This document shows positions 8,181 to 16,600 of a stretch of DNA of 64,000 bases, piece by piece. The translations under genes and the position numbers were made by a program. Numbering within the stretch: position 1 is the first letter of the stretch; every line of letters starts with the position of its first letter. Origin of the DNA: Nitrosococcus halophilus Nc 4 (GTDB lineage Bacteria; Pseudomonadota; Gammaproteobacteria; Nitrosococcales; Nitrosococcaceae). The stretch lies in NCBI RefSeq assembly GCF_000024725.1, contig NC_013960.1, positions 608,261 through 672,260 of the forward strand. The letters run 5' to 3'. The notes below the pieces were generated by a model. The model was not told the DNA's origin. It searched no databases and was given only the letters and a program-made list of their open reading frames with translations.

Positions 8181-8203
8181 AAAGTGACATAGAACGTCAC
8201 TTT
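8181..8203. promoter_or_regulatory. Inverted repeat, candidate PilR enhancer site upstream of pilA
   Basis: AAAGTGAC (8181-8188) and GTCACTTT (8196-8203) are perfect inverted arms around 7 bases, with further TGACA/TGTC words close by (TATGACA at 8175, CTGTC at 8204). It lies about 150-170 bases upstream of the sigma-54 promoter, a usual distance for an NtrC-type upstream activator site. Assignment to PilR is inference. Confidence 0.45.
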
Positions 8204-8352
8204 CTGTCCTCCCTCGACACCCCAAGCCCTGCCTTCTCTTTATTACTCCCAAGGTTCTAGTCCATATCACCAGCCTTACTTTGCGCTGTTAACTCCTGAT
8301 TTTGTGAACCAGCCCCCATAAAGCCATCGCTCCTCTTGCCGAAATATAGGGA

Positions 8353-8368
8353 TGGCACGCTGATTGCT
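8353..8368 (+). promoter_or_regulatory. Sigma-54 (-24/-12) promoter of pilA
   Basis: TGGCACGCTGATTGCT matches the sigma-54 consensus TGGCACG-N4-TTGC(A/T) exactly, with GG at 8354-8355 and GC at 8366-8367 separated by 10 bases. The predicted start of transcription is near 8379, giving an 80-base leader. It agrees with control by the PilSR pair encoded at 1.5-4.5 kb. Confidence 0.9.
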
Positions 8369-8458
8369 CGATGGAGTATGCAGGCAGGTAAAGGATTTAT
8401 CTGCTGCCAATATACAAATTTGGGTTTCCGTCAAATTAATTTCAAGGAGTCGCTCGTA

Positions 8459-8950
8459 ATGAGAAAAGTACAACAGGGTTTTACGTTGATTGAATTGATG
8501 ATCGTGGTGGCGATCATTGGTATCCTCGCTTCTATTGCAATTCCCGCTTATCAGGACTACACCATCAGAACTCAGGTGACAGAGGGCTTGAATCTGGCTG
8601 CCGAAGCAAAGCAAAGTATCGGCGATTTCTGGAGTGCGCGGGGTAGGTTGCCTGGCGATAATGCTTCTGCGGGATTGGCTGATGCAACGTCTATTACCGG
8701 TAATTATATCACCCAGATGGCGGTAGATAATGGCCAAATAGCCCTTACCTATGGCAACCGGGCTAACAGCAATATTGAGAATGGCATACTTACTTTGACA
8801 CCCGCTCAGAATCAGGCAGGCAGTCTCGTCTGGCTTTGCGGTAAAGCGTACGATAGCAAAGACGATTCTAAGCTGCCAGAAATTTCTGGTGTAGGAAGCA
8901 CACAAACTGATATTGAAGATAAATACTTGCCCACAGAGTGTCGCAGCTAA
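8459..8950 (+). CDS. pilA: PilA, major type IV pilin
   Basis: 163 residues from ATG 8459, preceded by the SD CAAGGAG. A short basic leader (MRKVQQG) ends at the prepilin peptidase site G/F. It is followed by the canonical hydrophobic helix [20 protein letters not shown], including the conserved Glu5 of the mature protein. The C-terminal part has the two Cys (LCGKAYD near 138, TECRS near the end) that would form the D-region disulfide loop. Exported, processed by PilD and polymerised into the pilus. Driven by the sigma-54 promoter at 8353. The next gene encodes a GT-C-like protein that may modify it. Confidence 0.96.
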   Translation: MRKVQQGFTLIELMIVVAIIGILASIAIPAYQDYTIRTQVTEGLNLAAEAKQSIGDFWSARGRLPGDNASAGLADATSITGNYITQMAVDNGQIALTYGNRANSNIENGILTLTPAQNQAGSLVWLCGKAYDSKDDSKLPEISGVGSTQTDIEDKYLPTECRS

Positions 8951-8974
8951 AAGCGATAGCCTAAGGTAAATGAT

Positions 8975-9010
8975 AAGGGCCGTCCCAAAGTGGATGGCCC
9001 TTTCTTTATA
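8975..9010 (+). terminator. Rho-independent terminator after pilA
   Basis: AAGGGCC (8975-8981) pairs with GGCCCTT (8996-9002), followed by TTCTTTAT. The stem is 25 bases after the pilA stop and before the next gene's SD at about 9046. Confidence 0.75.
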
Positions 9011-9060
9011 TGAGCCGTCATTAGACGGCCACTCATTTCACTCCCGAGGAGCCTTAATTC

Positions 9061-11025
9061 ATGCTTAACCCTGCAAGCCGTTCTCATTCTAAGCTGGCAA
9101 CAAGTTATAGCCTTATGGGGCTTTTAGGGGTGTTGTTCCTTACCTTCTTTCTCTATAGCCCAGGTCTTGGCGGCACATTTCTATTCGATGACGAACATAA
9201 CATCACCGATAATAAGGCTATTCAGATTGAAGATATTTCCCCAGAAAGCCTTTGGCAGGCCGCTTTTTCCACTGAGTCCGGACCCCTCAAGCGACCCTTG
9301 AGTCTGTTGAGTTTTGCCTTTAACCATTATGTAAGCGGGCTAGACCCTTACGCTTTCAAGTTGGTTAACCTGTTCGTTCATCTGGCTACCGGCATTCTCG
9401 TTTATTTTACCGCCTGGCAATTGCTTGCCGCCTATCGGCGTTGTCAGCAGAAGATATTGAATGACACCACCATTTCCTGGATAAGCCTTGGATGCGCGGC
9501 CCTCTGGTTGCTGCATCCGCTAAATCTGACTCCGGTGCTTTACGTGGTGCAGCGGATGACCAGTCTCGCGGCTTTATTTACCTTTGCTGGTCTTGGCCTT
9601 TATGCTTGGGGTCGTCGACGGCAGATGGAAGGCAAAAACGGCTGGATCGCCATTGCGCTGGCTTTGTTTATCGCGCTGCCCTTAGGGGCATTGAGCAAGG
9701 AAAATGCGTTCCTGTTGCCGCTTTTCCTTCTGCTGGCGGAACTGACTTTGTTTCAGTTTAGTGCTGTTCGCCAAGGTACACGGCGACTGCTTATCGCAGG
9801 TCATGGATTGATTGTGGTGCTGCCCGTGATCCTGGGAGTCCTTTATCTGCTGTTTAACTTAGAATGGTTATTGGGAGGTTACGAGACCCGGGCGTTTACT
9901 TTGGGCGAACGCTTGCTGACCGAGGCCCGCGTTTTTTGGTATTACTTGCAGCTTATTTTTTTGCCGCGATTGGCCAATTTTAGTTTGTACCACGACGATT
10001 TCGCGATTTCCCACGGTTGGCTGGAACCCACCACCACCTTACCTGCGGTGCTTGGGGTCATCGCCCTGGGGATGGCTTGCCTGCTTTTGCGTAAGCGAGC
10101 GCCTGTGTTTGTTTTTGGTCTGGGATTTTTTCTCATCGGCCACAGTATGGAATCCACCATCTTTGGCCTAGAGTTGGTTCATGAGCACCGCAATTATGTC
10201 CCTTTATTTGGAATCGCCTTGATGCTTGCCTATGGCGCAGGGGTGTTGATCCCACAAAGGGGTTTGCGAATTTTTATGGCGAGCACAACCCTTGTTTTGC
10301 TTTCGACGATGACCGCCATCCGCGCCGATACCTGGGGTCATCCTTTGGAGCATCTGCTGGTCAGTGCCCGCCATCATCCCCACTCGGCCCGTACTCATTA
10401 CGGTGCAGGGCAGCTGTACTTTGATCTGGCTTTGGCTGAAAAAAAGGAAGCTGACCGGGAAGTGTATTATCAACGGGGAAAAGAATTTTTTTCCCAAGCT
10501 TATCGCAATGATCCGCGCTTCCTAAGCGCTTTACTTGCCACATTGGCCATAAATTATACCTTTGAAAAATCAGTCAATGAAGCTCAAGTAAAATTACTGG
10601 CTCAGGAATTGGAGACCACGCCGTTAACGCCTTTTACCATTCATAATCTCCAGAAAACCAATCAATGTCATCTCGAGGGAGAGTGCCGGTGGCCAGCGGA
10701 GCAGTTAAAAATGCTCTTTAGCGCCGCGGTCAAAAATCCAACCCTGGTTCCCCAGGCAAAGGTCGTACTGCTGACGGAATATTCCATACTCTTGTTGGCG
10801 AAGGGGGATTTGAGTCAGGCATTGCAGGTGGCAGAGGAAGCCAAAAAAGTCAATCCGAGAGATCCTCAGCTCACACTAAATTACGCGGCGCTATTACGCT
10901 ATGGGGGTCGTTACCAAGAAGCGCAAGCGGAGTATGCCGCGCTGAGTTCTTTGTCTCTTTCGAATCTTCATTCGCAGCGTTTACAGAAGGAGAAGAAAGC
11001 GTTAGAAGCATTGTTGGATGAATAA
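9061..11025 (+). CDS. GT-C fold membrane protein with C-terminal TPR-like repeats (possible pilin glycosyltransferase)
   Basis: 654 residues. About ten hydrophobic segments fill residues 15-420. The first periplasmic loop has the acidic GT-C signature LFDDEHNITDN, followed by KRPLSLLSFAFNHYVSGLDP and KLVNLFVHL, a pattern of TMTC/DUF1736-like proteins. Residues about 440-654 are hydrophilic helices with TPR character (ALQVAEEAKKVNPRDPQLTL, YAALLRYGGRYQEAQAEY). GT-C enzymes transfer sugars from polyprenyl-phosphate donors in the periplasm. Position directly behind pilA suggests a TfpW-like role in pilin glycosylation. That is inference; the pilA terminator lies between the two genes. Confidence 0.65.
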   Translation: MLNPASRSHSKLATSYSLMGLLGVLFLTFFLYSPGLGGTFLFDDEHNITDNKAIQIEDISPESLWQAAFSTESGPLKRPLSLLSFAFNHYVSGLDPYAFKLVNLFVHLATGILVYFTAWQLLAAYRRCQQKILNDTTISWISLGCAALWLLHPLNLTPVLYVVQRMTSLAALFTFAGLGLYAWGRRRQMEGKNGWIAIALALFIALPLGALSKENAFLLPLFLLLAELTLFQFSAVRQGTRRLLIAGHGLIVVLPVILGVLYLLFNLEWLLGGYETRAFTLGERLLTEARVFWYYLQLIFLPRLANFSLYHDDFAISHGWLEPTTTLPAVLGVIALGMACLLLRKRAPVFVFGLGFFLIGHSMESTIFGLELVHEHRNYVPLFGIALMLAYGAGVLIPQRGLRIFMASTTLVLLSTMTAIRADTWGHPLEHLLVSARHHPHSARTHYGAGQLYFDLALAEKKEADREVYYQRGKEFFSQAYRNDPRFLSALLATLAINYTFEKSVNEAQVKLLAQELETTPLTPFTIHNLQKTNQCHLEGECRWPAEQLKMLFSAAVKNPTLVPQAKVVLLTEYSILLLAKGDLSQALQVAEEAKKVNPRDPQLTLNYAALLRYGGRYQEAQAEYAALSSLSLSNLHSQRLQKEKKALEALLDE

Positions 11026-11183
11026 AAAAAGAGGTAATGTCATTGCTTGGGAAAATTCATTCGGGGCCGATTAAAAGAAAGTATGGTTCAGCTAATAAAA
11101 AGTAATCGTTCAGCCCCTACTTCTCGATGCTCTCTTACGGGGAACGGTTACAATGAAAACACCTTGCCCGTTAGGATCAATTT

Positions 11184-12050
11184 ATGGCGCCGCCTACCCT
11201 GAGTATTGTTTTACCCGCTAAAAATGAAGCCAATAGCCTTAGAAAACTCTTACCAGCATTACGGGAAATTTATTCCGATGCGGAGATTCTCGTCGTCAAT
11301 GATGGCTCTAGCGATGAAACCCTAGAGGTGGCCCAGGCTGCGGGGGCCAAGGTTGTGACCCATGCCTATAGTATGGGTAACGGGGCGGCGGTCAAACATG
11401 GCGCCCGTGCCGCTACGGGAGAAATCATTGTTTTCATGGATGCCGATGGGCAACATGACCCTGGGGATATTCCCCGTTTATTGGAACGCCTTTTTGAAGG
11501 TTTTGACATGGTTGTCGGAGCTCGAGATTCCACTTCTCAGGCTTCCTTAAGCAGACGGCTGGGTAATAGTTTTTATAACCGTCTTTCTAGTTGGGTCACA
11601 GGGCACCGGATTGAAGATTTGACATCGGGCTTCCGTGTTGTTCGAGCTAAACGTTTCCGGGAGTTTCTCTACCTGTTGCCCAATGGTTTTTCCTATCCGA
11701 CCACCAGCACCATGGCTTTTTTTCGCGCAGGCTATCTGGTCAGCTATGTCCCTATTCATGCCAATAAACGGGAAGGAAAAAGTCATATTAATTTAGTTAA
11801 AGACGGGATTCGCTTTTTTTTAATTATATTAAAGGTGGCGACCCTCTATTCGCCATTAAAAGTATTTACCCCTATCAGTTTTGTCTTTTTTATGCTGGGT
11901 GCAGGTAATTATCTTTATACTTACCTGCTAGAGGGACGGTTTACTAATATGAGCGCGCTGATGTTTATTACCGCCATTCTCGTTTTTCTAATGGGATTGA
12001 TTTCGGAGCAGATTGCTAATCTTTTGTACGCCAACACCTCCCAACGATAG
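11184..12050 (+). CDS. GT2-family (dolichol-phosphate-mannose-synthase-like) glycosyltransferase
   Basis: 288 residues. The GT-A core begins LSIVLPAKNEANSLRKLLPA, with nucleotide/metal residues in VVNDGSSDETLE and FMDADGQHDPGD (DxD) and the acceptor region TSGFRVVRAKRF. Two C-terminal membrane helices follow (about 215-280). This is the polyprenyl-phosphate glycosyltransferase type that loads a sugar onto undecaprenyl phosphate, which would supply the lipid-linked donor needed by a GT-C enzyme such as the preceding gene. There is a 158-base gap after that gene and an 11-base gap before the next. Confidence 0.85.
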   Translation: MAPPTLSIVLPAKNEANSLRKLLPALREIYSDAEILVVNDGSSDETLEVAQAAGAKVVTHAYSMGNGAAVKHGARAATGEIIVFMDADGQHDPGDIPRLLERLFEGFDMVVGARDSTSQASLSRRLGNSFYNRLSSWVTGHRIEDLTSGFRVVRAKRFREFLYLLPNGFSYPTTSTMAFFRAGYLVSYVPIHANKREGKSHINLVKDGIRFFLIILKVATLYSPLKVFTPISFVFFMLGAGNYLYTYLLEGRFTNMSALMFITAILVFLMGLISEQIANLLYANTSQR

Positions 12051-12061
12051 TTTTCCCCTGA

Positions 12062-13327
12062 ATGATGAAGCCTCTCAGCAAAAGTTTGGAGCAGAATAGG
12101 GGCGCTTTCCCGCGGCTCGACTGCTCCTCCGAACCGACAAGTAGTGTGGGCTATGCGCACGAAGAGGCTGAGAAAGCACGCCCAAAAATTTTAGTGATTA
12201 CCCGCAATCTGCCTCCCTTGGTCGGCGGGATGGAGCGGTTGAATTGGCACATGATCGAAGAATTGGCCAAACGCGCCGAGGTGCGAGTGATTGGTCCCGA
12301 AGGCGCGGCGGCTATAGCGCCGGTAGGGGTTGTGCAACTGCGGGAAGCTCCACTGAAACCCTTGCCGGGTTTTCTGCTCGCGGCTCAGTGGCGCGCCTGG
12401 CGTGAGGCACGCGCCTGGCGACCCCATATCGTGCTGGCCGGCAGCGGCCTGACTGCGCCGATAAGCTGGTTGACTGCAAAATCTTGCGGGGCGCGCGCTG
12501 CTGTTTATGTGCATGGTTTGGATCTGGCAGTAAAACAATCGGTCTATCGCGCCCTGTGGCTACCCGCCATCCGCCGCATGGATAACGTCATTGCCAATAG
12601 CCATGCCACCGAAAAACTGGCTATCGATGCAGGTGTGGACCTTGCGCGTATTACCATTGTTCCTCCCGGCGTCGAGTTGCCGCAAGGCGAACTGGACCCG
12701 GAAGCAATCACCCGTTTTCGCGCCGAACACCAACTTGGTCAACGTCCCGTATTACTTTCCGTGGGCCGTCTCACCCGGCGCAAGGGTCTGCGTGAGTTCG
12801 TTGCGAATGTATTGCCCCAGATCGTCGCCGCCAGGTCAGATGTAATGCTGCTAGTGGTGGGTGATGCGCCCACACAATCCTTGCATGCCGAGTCCCAAAC
12901 TCCCGAAAGCATCCAGGCGGCAGCCGACTCCAAGGGTATCGGTAACCACATCAAGTTTCTCGGCGTTATCACTGACCGCGACCGGCTTGCCACCGTGTAT
13001 CAGTCAGCGGATGTTCACGTCTTTCCCGTGCAGCACATTCCCAACGATCCCGAAGGTTTCGGCATGGTCGCCATCGAAGCCGCAGCACAGGGCTTGCCCA
13101 CGGTTGCCTACGCCACCGGCGGCATTGTCGATGCTGTGGCCGAAGGCAAGTCTGGATACCTCGTGGCTCCGGGTGATGATAGGGCCTTTGTAGGAGCAGT
13201 GATTCAGCTTCTGGAGCGATCGCTCCCGGCAGCGGTACTCCGGTTTCATGCTGAGGGGTTTTCCTGGAAACATTTTGGGAATGCAGTGTGGTCGCGAATT
13301 GGGGATGCTTTAAGTACCTATGAATAA
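12062..13327 (+). CDS. GT4-family glycosyltransferase with a repeat-derived N-terminus
   Basis: 421 residues. The true fold starts near residue 40 with KILVITRNLPPLVGGMERL. The C-terminal nucleotide-binding half has LLSVGRLTRRKGL and the E-x7-E motif in PEGFGMVAIEAAAQGLPTVA. The first roughly 38 residues (EQNRGAFPRLDCSSEPTSS onward) are encoded by a repeat (12079-12167) that occurs inverted at 14071-14158, where it is non-coding. No ATG lies between the repeat and the fold, so translation must start in or before the repeat, at ATG 12062 or 12065. Function: transfer of a nucleotide-activated sugar to a growing glycan. Confidence 0.85.
   Translation: MMKPLSKSLEQNRGAFPRLDCSSEPTSSVGYAHEEAEKARPKILVITRNLPPLVGGMERLNWHMIEELAKRAEVRVIGPEGAAAIAPVGVVQLREAPLKPLPGFLLAAQWRAWREARAWRPHIVLAGSGLTAPISWLTAKSCGARAAVYVHGLDLAVKQSVYRALWLPAIRRMDNVIANSHATEKLAIDAGVDLARITIVPPGVELPQGELDPEAITRFRAEHQLGQRPVLLSVGRLTRRKGLREFVANVLPQIVAARSDVMLLVVGDAPTQSLHAESQTPESIQAAADSKGIGNHIKFLGVITDRDRLATVYQSADVHVFPVQHIPNDPEGFGMVAIEAAAQGLPTVAYATGGIVDAVAEGKSGYLVAPGDDRAFVGAVIQLLERSLPAAVLRFHAEGFSWKHFGNAVWSRIGDALSTYE
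12079..12167 (+). repeat. Long R1 repeat unit, copy a, inside the GT4 coding region
   Basis: It runs from about GAGCAGAATAGGG through GGCTCGACTGCTCCTCCGAA to the R1 core AAGTAGTGTGGGCTATGCGC followed by ACGAAGAGG. The inverted counterpart is at 14071-14158. This is the only copy seen inside the 5' end of an apparently intact gene. Confidence 0.8.
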
Positions 13328-14066
13328 AATATGAGGTTGTTTTGGGGGGGAGTTGATGGTGTTCCGCAAACCCGCTTTTCCTCCCAGAAAAAAGGTTTGC
13401 GGGGATTTCCCTGTCCCCTGGCTCCACGCCACCGGCTCGCTCCAGGAATATTTACTGAGATACTTATTCCCGCTTTCCAGTCTCTAAGATGCTATAGCGG
13501 TTCCCTAAAAAGTGATACCAAAATTGCTCAGCCTGGCTGTATTTCTCTTATAAGGGAAATGCCTAGAAGTTCTCCATGGATGGTGAACGACCCCCTAGCG
13601 AGGTCGCGAAGTGAAACGGCGCGCCGAGCACAAGGGCCACATAACGTGTTGTTCGCTGCGGCGCGTTTCGGTAACATCGACCCCAGGCTAGGGTGTGGTC
13701 TCAATAGGGAGGCCTTGGGGTTGTTATCAGAAGACCGGCCATGATGTAAAACCCGACCGGCACATCCATTATGGCTACCGCGAGGAGCGCGGGAAGTTAG
13801 GCCTGTCGAGGGGCACAGCCTCCCAGCGATACCAGGGTCGGCCTGGGACAATAGGGGTCTCGATGAAGCAGGAAACGCGCAGAGGACAACCGGGCAGGAG
13901 CCCGGTCGGCGAAAGCAGATAAGCCGATAATTGTCACTCATAAGCAGCGAACTCCGATATAACATTCCCTCCCCCTTGATGGGGGAGGGTAAGGGTGGGG
14001 GTGAATGCTTGAAACTCTTAAATTCCCCCTCCCTCCAAGGGAGGGGGGATAAGAAGGGGGGGTACA
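13328..14066 (+). other. Non-coding stretch with a probable degraded tnpB 3' end and a C-rich/G-rich repeat
   Basis: No convincing gene is visible. Around 13790-13925 the sequence GAAGTTAGGCCTGTCGAGG ... CTCGATGAAGCAGGAAAC resembles the 3' ends of IS200/IS605 tnpB elements seen better preserved at 51764-51900 and 29850-30003 (GTTAGCCTGTGGAGCGG, GTGATGAAGCAGGAA). It is probably a remnant, but weak. At 13966-14060, C-rich and G-rich words (CCCTCCCCCTTGATGGGGGA) form a common intergenic repeat. Confidence 0.35.
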
Positions 14067-14070
14067 CTCT

Positions 14071-14158
14071 TCTTCGTGCGCATGGCGCACGCTACTTGTC
14101 GGCTCGGAGGAGCCGTCAAACCGTGCGAAACTGACCCTATTCTGCTCAAAATTTTTGC
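14071..14158 (-). repeat. Long R1 repeat unit, copy b (inverted)
   Basis: On the minus strand it reads GAGCAGAATAGGGTCAGTTT, GCACGGTTTGACGGCTCC and TCCGAGCCGACAAGTAGCGT, then the core GCGCCATGCGCACGAAGA. It matches copy a at 12079-12167 in inverted orientation, so the two units bracket the GT4 gene and the remnant region. Confidence 0.8.
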
Positions 14159-14166
14159 CGGGATAC

Positions 14167-15291
14167 TTAAGCTCGAGCGCCTGTTGCAAAGCCCTTGGTG
14201 GTTAAAGCACGTAAATGGGGCTCCATCTTGCCAATGATTTTGCTCCAGTCGTCGATAAGTAGCGCCGGTGGGGTAGGGTGTTGTAATTGCTGGCGAATGC
14301 AGCGGGTAAGATCTTCAATATTGTCGGTTTGATAAAGACATTGCGGGTGGTCGTGAAGCACATCGGTCATCGCGCCCACCCGTGTCGCGACGATGGCGAT
14401 GCCGCATGCTGCCATCTCATAGGCTTTTTGAGGGAAACAATAGCGGCCAAACAAGCTGTCGCGCAGGTAGATGACGCCCACGTCCAAGGCATTGAAAAGC
14501 TGGGCAATCTGCCCATGGGCTAGCATGCCCAGGTAATGAACCCGTTCTCCATTGGGCGGTGGGCATTGAGGGTCTGTCGGTCCGGCCAGTACCAAATGCG
14601 ATGAAGCATCGGTCGCCGCTAGTTGCTTCCAGGCGTCATACAGCGTGCCAATCCCTCTATTGCCTAGTAAGCCGCCGGCAGTGCCAATCAGGCGGGCGTT
14701 CGTGGGTAGCCCCAGTGCTTGTCGGCACTGGGTTTTGTCCAGGGGACGAAAGACCGTCTTGTCCACGGTGCTTGGCATACTGAGGACATTGCCACGGGCA
14801 CGGTACTCCGAGAGCACGTGGTCAGCCAACATCTGACTGGTGGTCGTCACCAGCGGTGCCCCGCCCACGGCACGTCGCAGTAGGGTTTTTATGCCGGGGA
14901 TGCGGGCCTGCCCGAAGCTTTCGAAATGATCGTAAAGATCGAGCGCATGGGGTACATCCAATTGCTGTCCCAGCCTGGCAGCCAGCGCCACATGGGGGAT
15001 ATCCGAAGCGCCAACGATGACATCGGGTCTGAAATAACGCAAACGCCGACGCAGATGGGCAGGATAAAGGACGGTGCCCATATCTAGGGGGCGGGATTCC
15101 CACTCCAGGAGGCCGGGGGAGGCATCATGGGACCAGGTTCCTCCGGGCGCACCTTGATAGCTGAGGCAGTATCCGCGCACCGTGTGCCCCAGTCGCGCCA
15201 ACTGGTAGGGAATCTCGTATAGCCGCCCATAGCGATCATCAATCACATCCTTCCCCATGTAGCGGCGTTTGCAGAGAAAGGCTATACGCAT
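14167..15291 (-). CDS. GT4-like glycosyltransferase
   Basis: 374 residues from ATG 15291 (MRIAFLCKRRYMGKDVIDDR). A longer frame reaches 15354, but its first 21 residues overlap a vapC remnant in another frame. GT-B fold: N-terminal LARLGHTVRGY, the mid-part DVIVGASDIPHV and YDHFESFGQARIPG, and a C-terminal donor domain with LIGTAGGLLGNRG, VLAGP and FPQKAYEMAACGIAIVATRVG, the E-containing donor site. It is the last gene of the minus-strand glycan operon and is separated from glf by 184 bases that contain the vapC fragment. Confidence 0.8.
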   Translation of the reverse strand: MRIAFLCKRRYMGKDVIDDRYGRLYEIPYQLARLGHTVRGYCLSYQGAPGGTWSHDASPGLLEWESRPLDMGTVLYPAHLRRRLRYFRPDVIVGASDIPHVALAARLGQQLDVPHALDLYDHFESFGQARIPGIKTLLRRAVGGAPLVTTTSQMLADHVLSEYRARGNVLSMPSTVDKTVFRPLDKTQCRQALGLPTNARLIGTAGGLLGNRGIGTLYDAWKQLAATDASSHLVLAGPTDPQCPPPNGERVHYLGMLAHGQIAQLFNALDVGVIYLRDSLFGRYCFPQKAYEMAACGIAIVATRVGAMTDVLHDHPQCLYQTDNIEDLTRCIRQQLQHPTPPALLIDDWSKIIGKMEPHLRALTTKGFATGARA

Positions 15292-15301
15292 GGTGTCCTG
15301 A

Positions 15302-15466
15302 TCAGCCTTGTGGCGGCGATAGCAGTGCCATTGTCTGTATTCCTCGCTGAGCACGGTATTGTCGGAATGGTTTGCCAGCTAGAAACAGGGTTTCCCAGGG
15401 TAATTCCTCCAGGGCGGTATCGACGCCGGCAAGCGTATGTTGCAGTTTTTCCATATCGCCGCGCTC
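15302..15466 (-). pseudogene. C-terminal fragment of a vapC (PIN) toxin gene
   Basis: The minus frame reads ERGDMEKLQHTLAGVDTALE, then ELPWETLFLAGKPFRQYRAQ and a stop at 15302. It corresponds to the C-terminal half of VapC proteins. A paralogous sequence at 22540-22600 (ENMEELKRTLAGFDTALEE) belongs to the vapC pseudogene at the other end of the glycan operon. The N-terminal half is absent here. Confidence 0.7.
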
Positions 15467-15475
15467 TATCTTCTA

Positions 15476-16576
15476 TTATGACCCCGTCCCGATCAGCCGT
15501 TTTGCCGCCGCCAGCGCTGCGCCTACGACCTGATCCATGTTGTAGTAGCGGTATTGCGCTAGGCGGCCGACGAAGGTCACGCCAGACTCTTGCTCCGCCA
15601 GTGCTTGATAACGCTTGAACAGGGCCTCGTTTTCCGCGCGGGGCACTGGATAGTACGGTTCCCCCTGAGCCTGGGGGTATTCACGCACAATCGAGGTGCC
15701 GGTGTGCTGTTGCCCGGTCAGGTGTTTGAATTCGGTGATCCGGGTATAGGCGTGATCGTTGGGGTAATTGACCGTGCCGGTCTCCTGAAAACGCTCGGTA
15801 TCGGTCAGGTGTTCGTGTTCAAAGCTCAGTGAGCGATAGGGCAGGTGCCCGTAGCGGTAGTCGAAGTAGGCATCAATGGGGCCAGTGTAAACGATATGTC
15901 GGGCCTTGATCCGGTTACGCACCTCGGTGAAATCCACTCCCAGCTCGACGCTGATGTTGGGGTGGTCAAGCATGGCCTCGAACATCTTGGTGTAGCCGTG
16001 TTTTGGCATGGCCTGGAAGTTATCGGTAAAGTAGCGGTCGTCGGTATTGGTCCGCACCGGAATACGCGCCGCCACGCCGGCCTTGAGCTGCGAGGGTTCC
16101 AGGCCCCACTGCTTGCGCGTGTAGTTGAGAAAAAACTTCTCGTAGAGGTCGCGCCCGACCGAGTTCAGCACGACATCTTCACTGGTGCTCACCGGCTCAC
16201 GCGGCTCCCGTACACGCTCGAAAAAGTCAGCGGCGCTAGCTTCATCCAGTTCCAGCCCGTACAGTTGGTTCAGCGTGTCCCGGTTGATCGGAAACGGATA
16301 CCGCACCCCATCCACCACACTGCGAACCCGATGCTCGTATGGCCGCCATTGGGTGAAGCGGGAAAGGTATTCGAATATGCGTTCGCCATTGGTATGGAAG
16401 ATATGGGGACCATAGCGGTGGACCAACACGCCGTGGGCATCCGGCTCGTCATAGGCGTTGCCGGCGATGTGGGGGCGGCGCTCGATGACCAGCACCCGGT
16501 GCCCGGCCTCGGCCAGCTCGCGCGCCATGACGCTGCCCGCGTAGCCAGCGCCTATAACTAAAAAGGTATCAGTCAT
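15476..16576 (-). CDS. glf: UDP-galactopyranose mutase
   Basis: 366 residues, normal for bacterial UGM. The N-terminal FAD Rossmann motif VIGAGYAGSVMARELAEAG is followed by VIERRPHIAGNAYDE and the conserved HRYGPHIFHTN. Later come YPFPINRDTLNQLYG, the Trp/Arg region NYTRKQWGLEPSQL, and the C-terminal GRLAQYRYYNMDQ with the FAD-binding RYYNMD. It converts UDP-galactopyranose to UDP-galactofuranose in the cytosol. Its presence in the cluster predicts galactofuranose in the surface glycan. It lies 24 bases after a GT2 gene in the same operon. Confidence 0.97.
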   Translation of the reverse strand: MTDTFLVIGAGYAGSVMARELAEAGHRVLVIERRPHIAGNAYDEPDAHGVLVHRYGPHIFHTNGERIFEYLSRFTQWRPYEHRVRSVVDGVRYPFPINRDTLNQLYGLELDEASAADFFERVREPREPVSTSEDVVLNSVGRDLYEKFFLNYTRKQWGLEPSQLKAGVAARIPVRTNTDDRYFTDNFQAMPKHGYTKMFEAMLDHPNISVELGVDFTEVRNRIKARHIVYTGPIDAYFDYRYGHLPYRSLSFEHEHLTDTERFQETGTVNYPNDHAYTRITEFKHLTGQQHTGTSIVREYPQAQGEPYYPVPRAENEALFKRYQALAEQESGVTFVGRLAQYRYYNMDQVVGAALAAAKRLIGTGS

Positions 16577-16600
16577 AGTTATCTGTAGTAGTAGGTACTT

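Noticed and set aside
8276..8905. 209-codon minus-strand frame
   Set aside because: It is antisense to pilA, which has a sigma-54 promoter, SD, leader and pilin motif. The frame has no family pattern.
13580..13930. RNase P RNA or group II intron in the 13.6-13.9 kb region
   Set aside because: GC-rich and structured-looking, but none of the conserved cores of these RNAs can be seen; resemblance to tnpB 3' ends is better.
13528..14067. 179-codon minus-strand frame
   Set aside because: It runs through low-complexity repeats (PPFLSPLPW type) and a degraded mobile element; no family pattern.
15845..16561. 238-codon plus-strand frame
   Set aside because: It is the antisense shadow of glf, whose motifs are complete.
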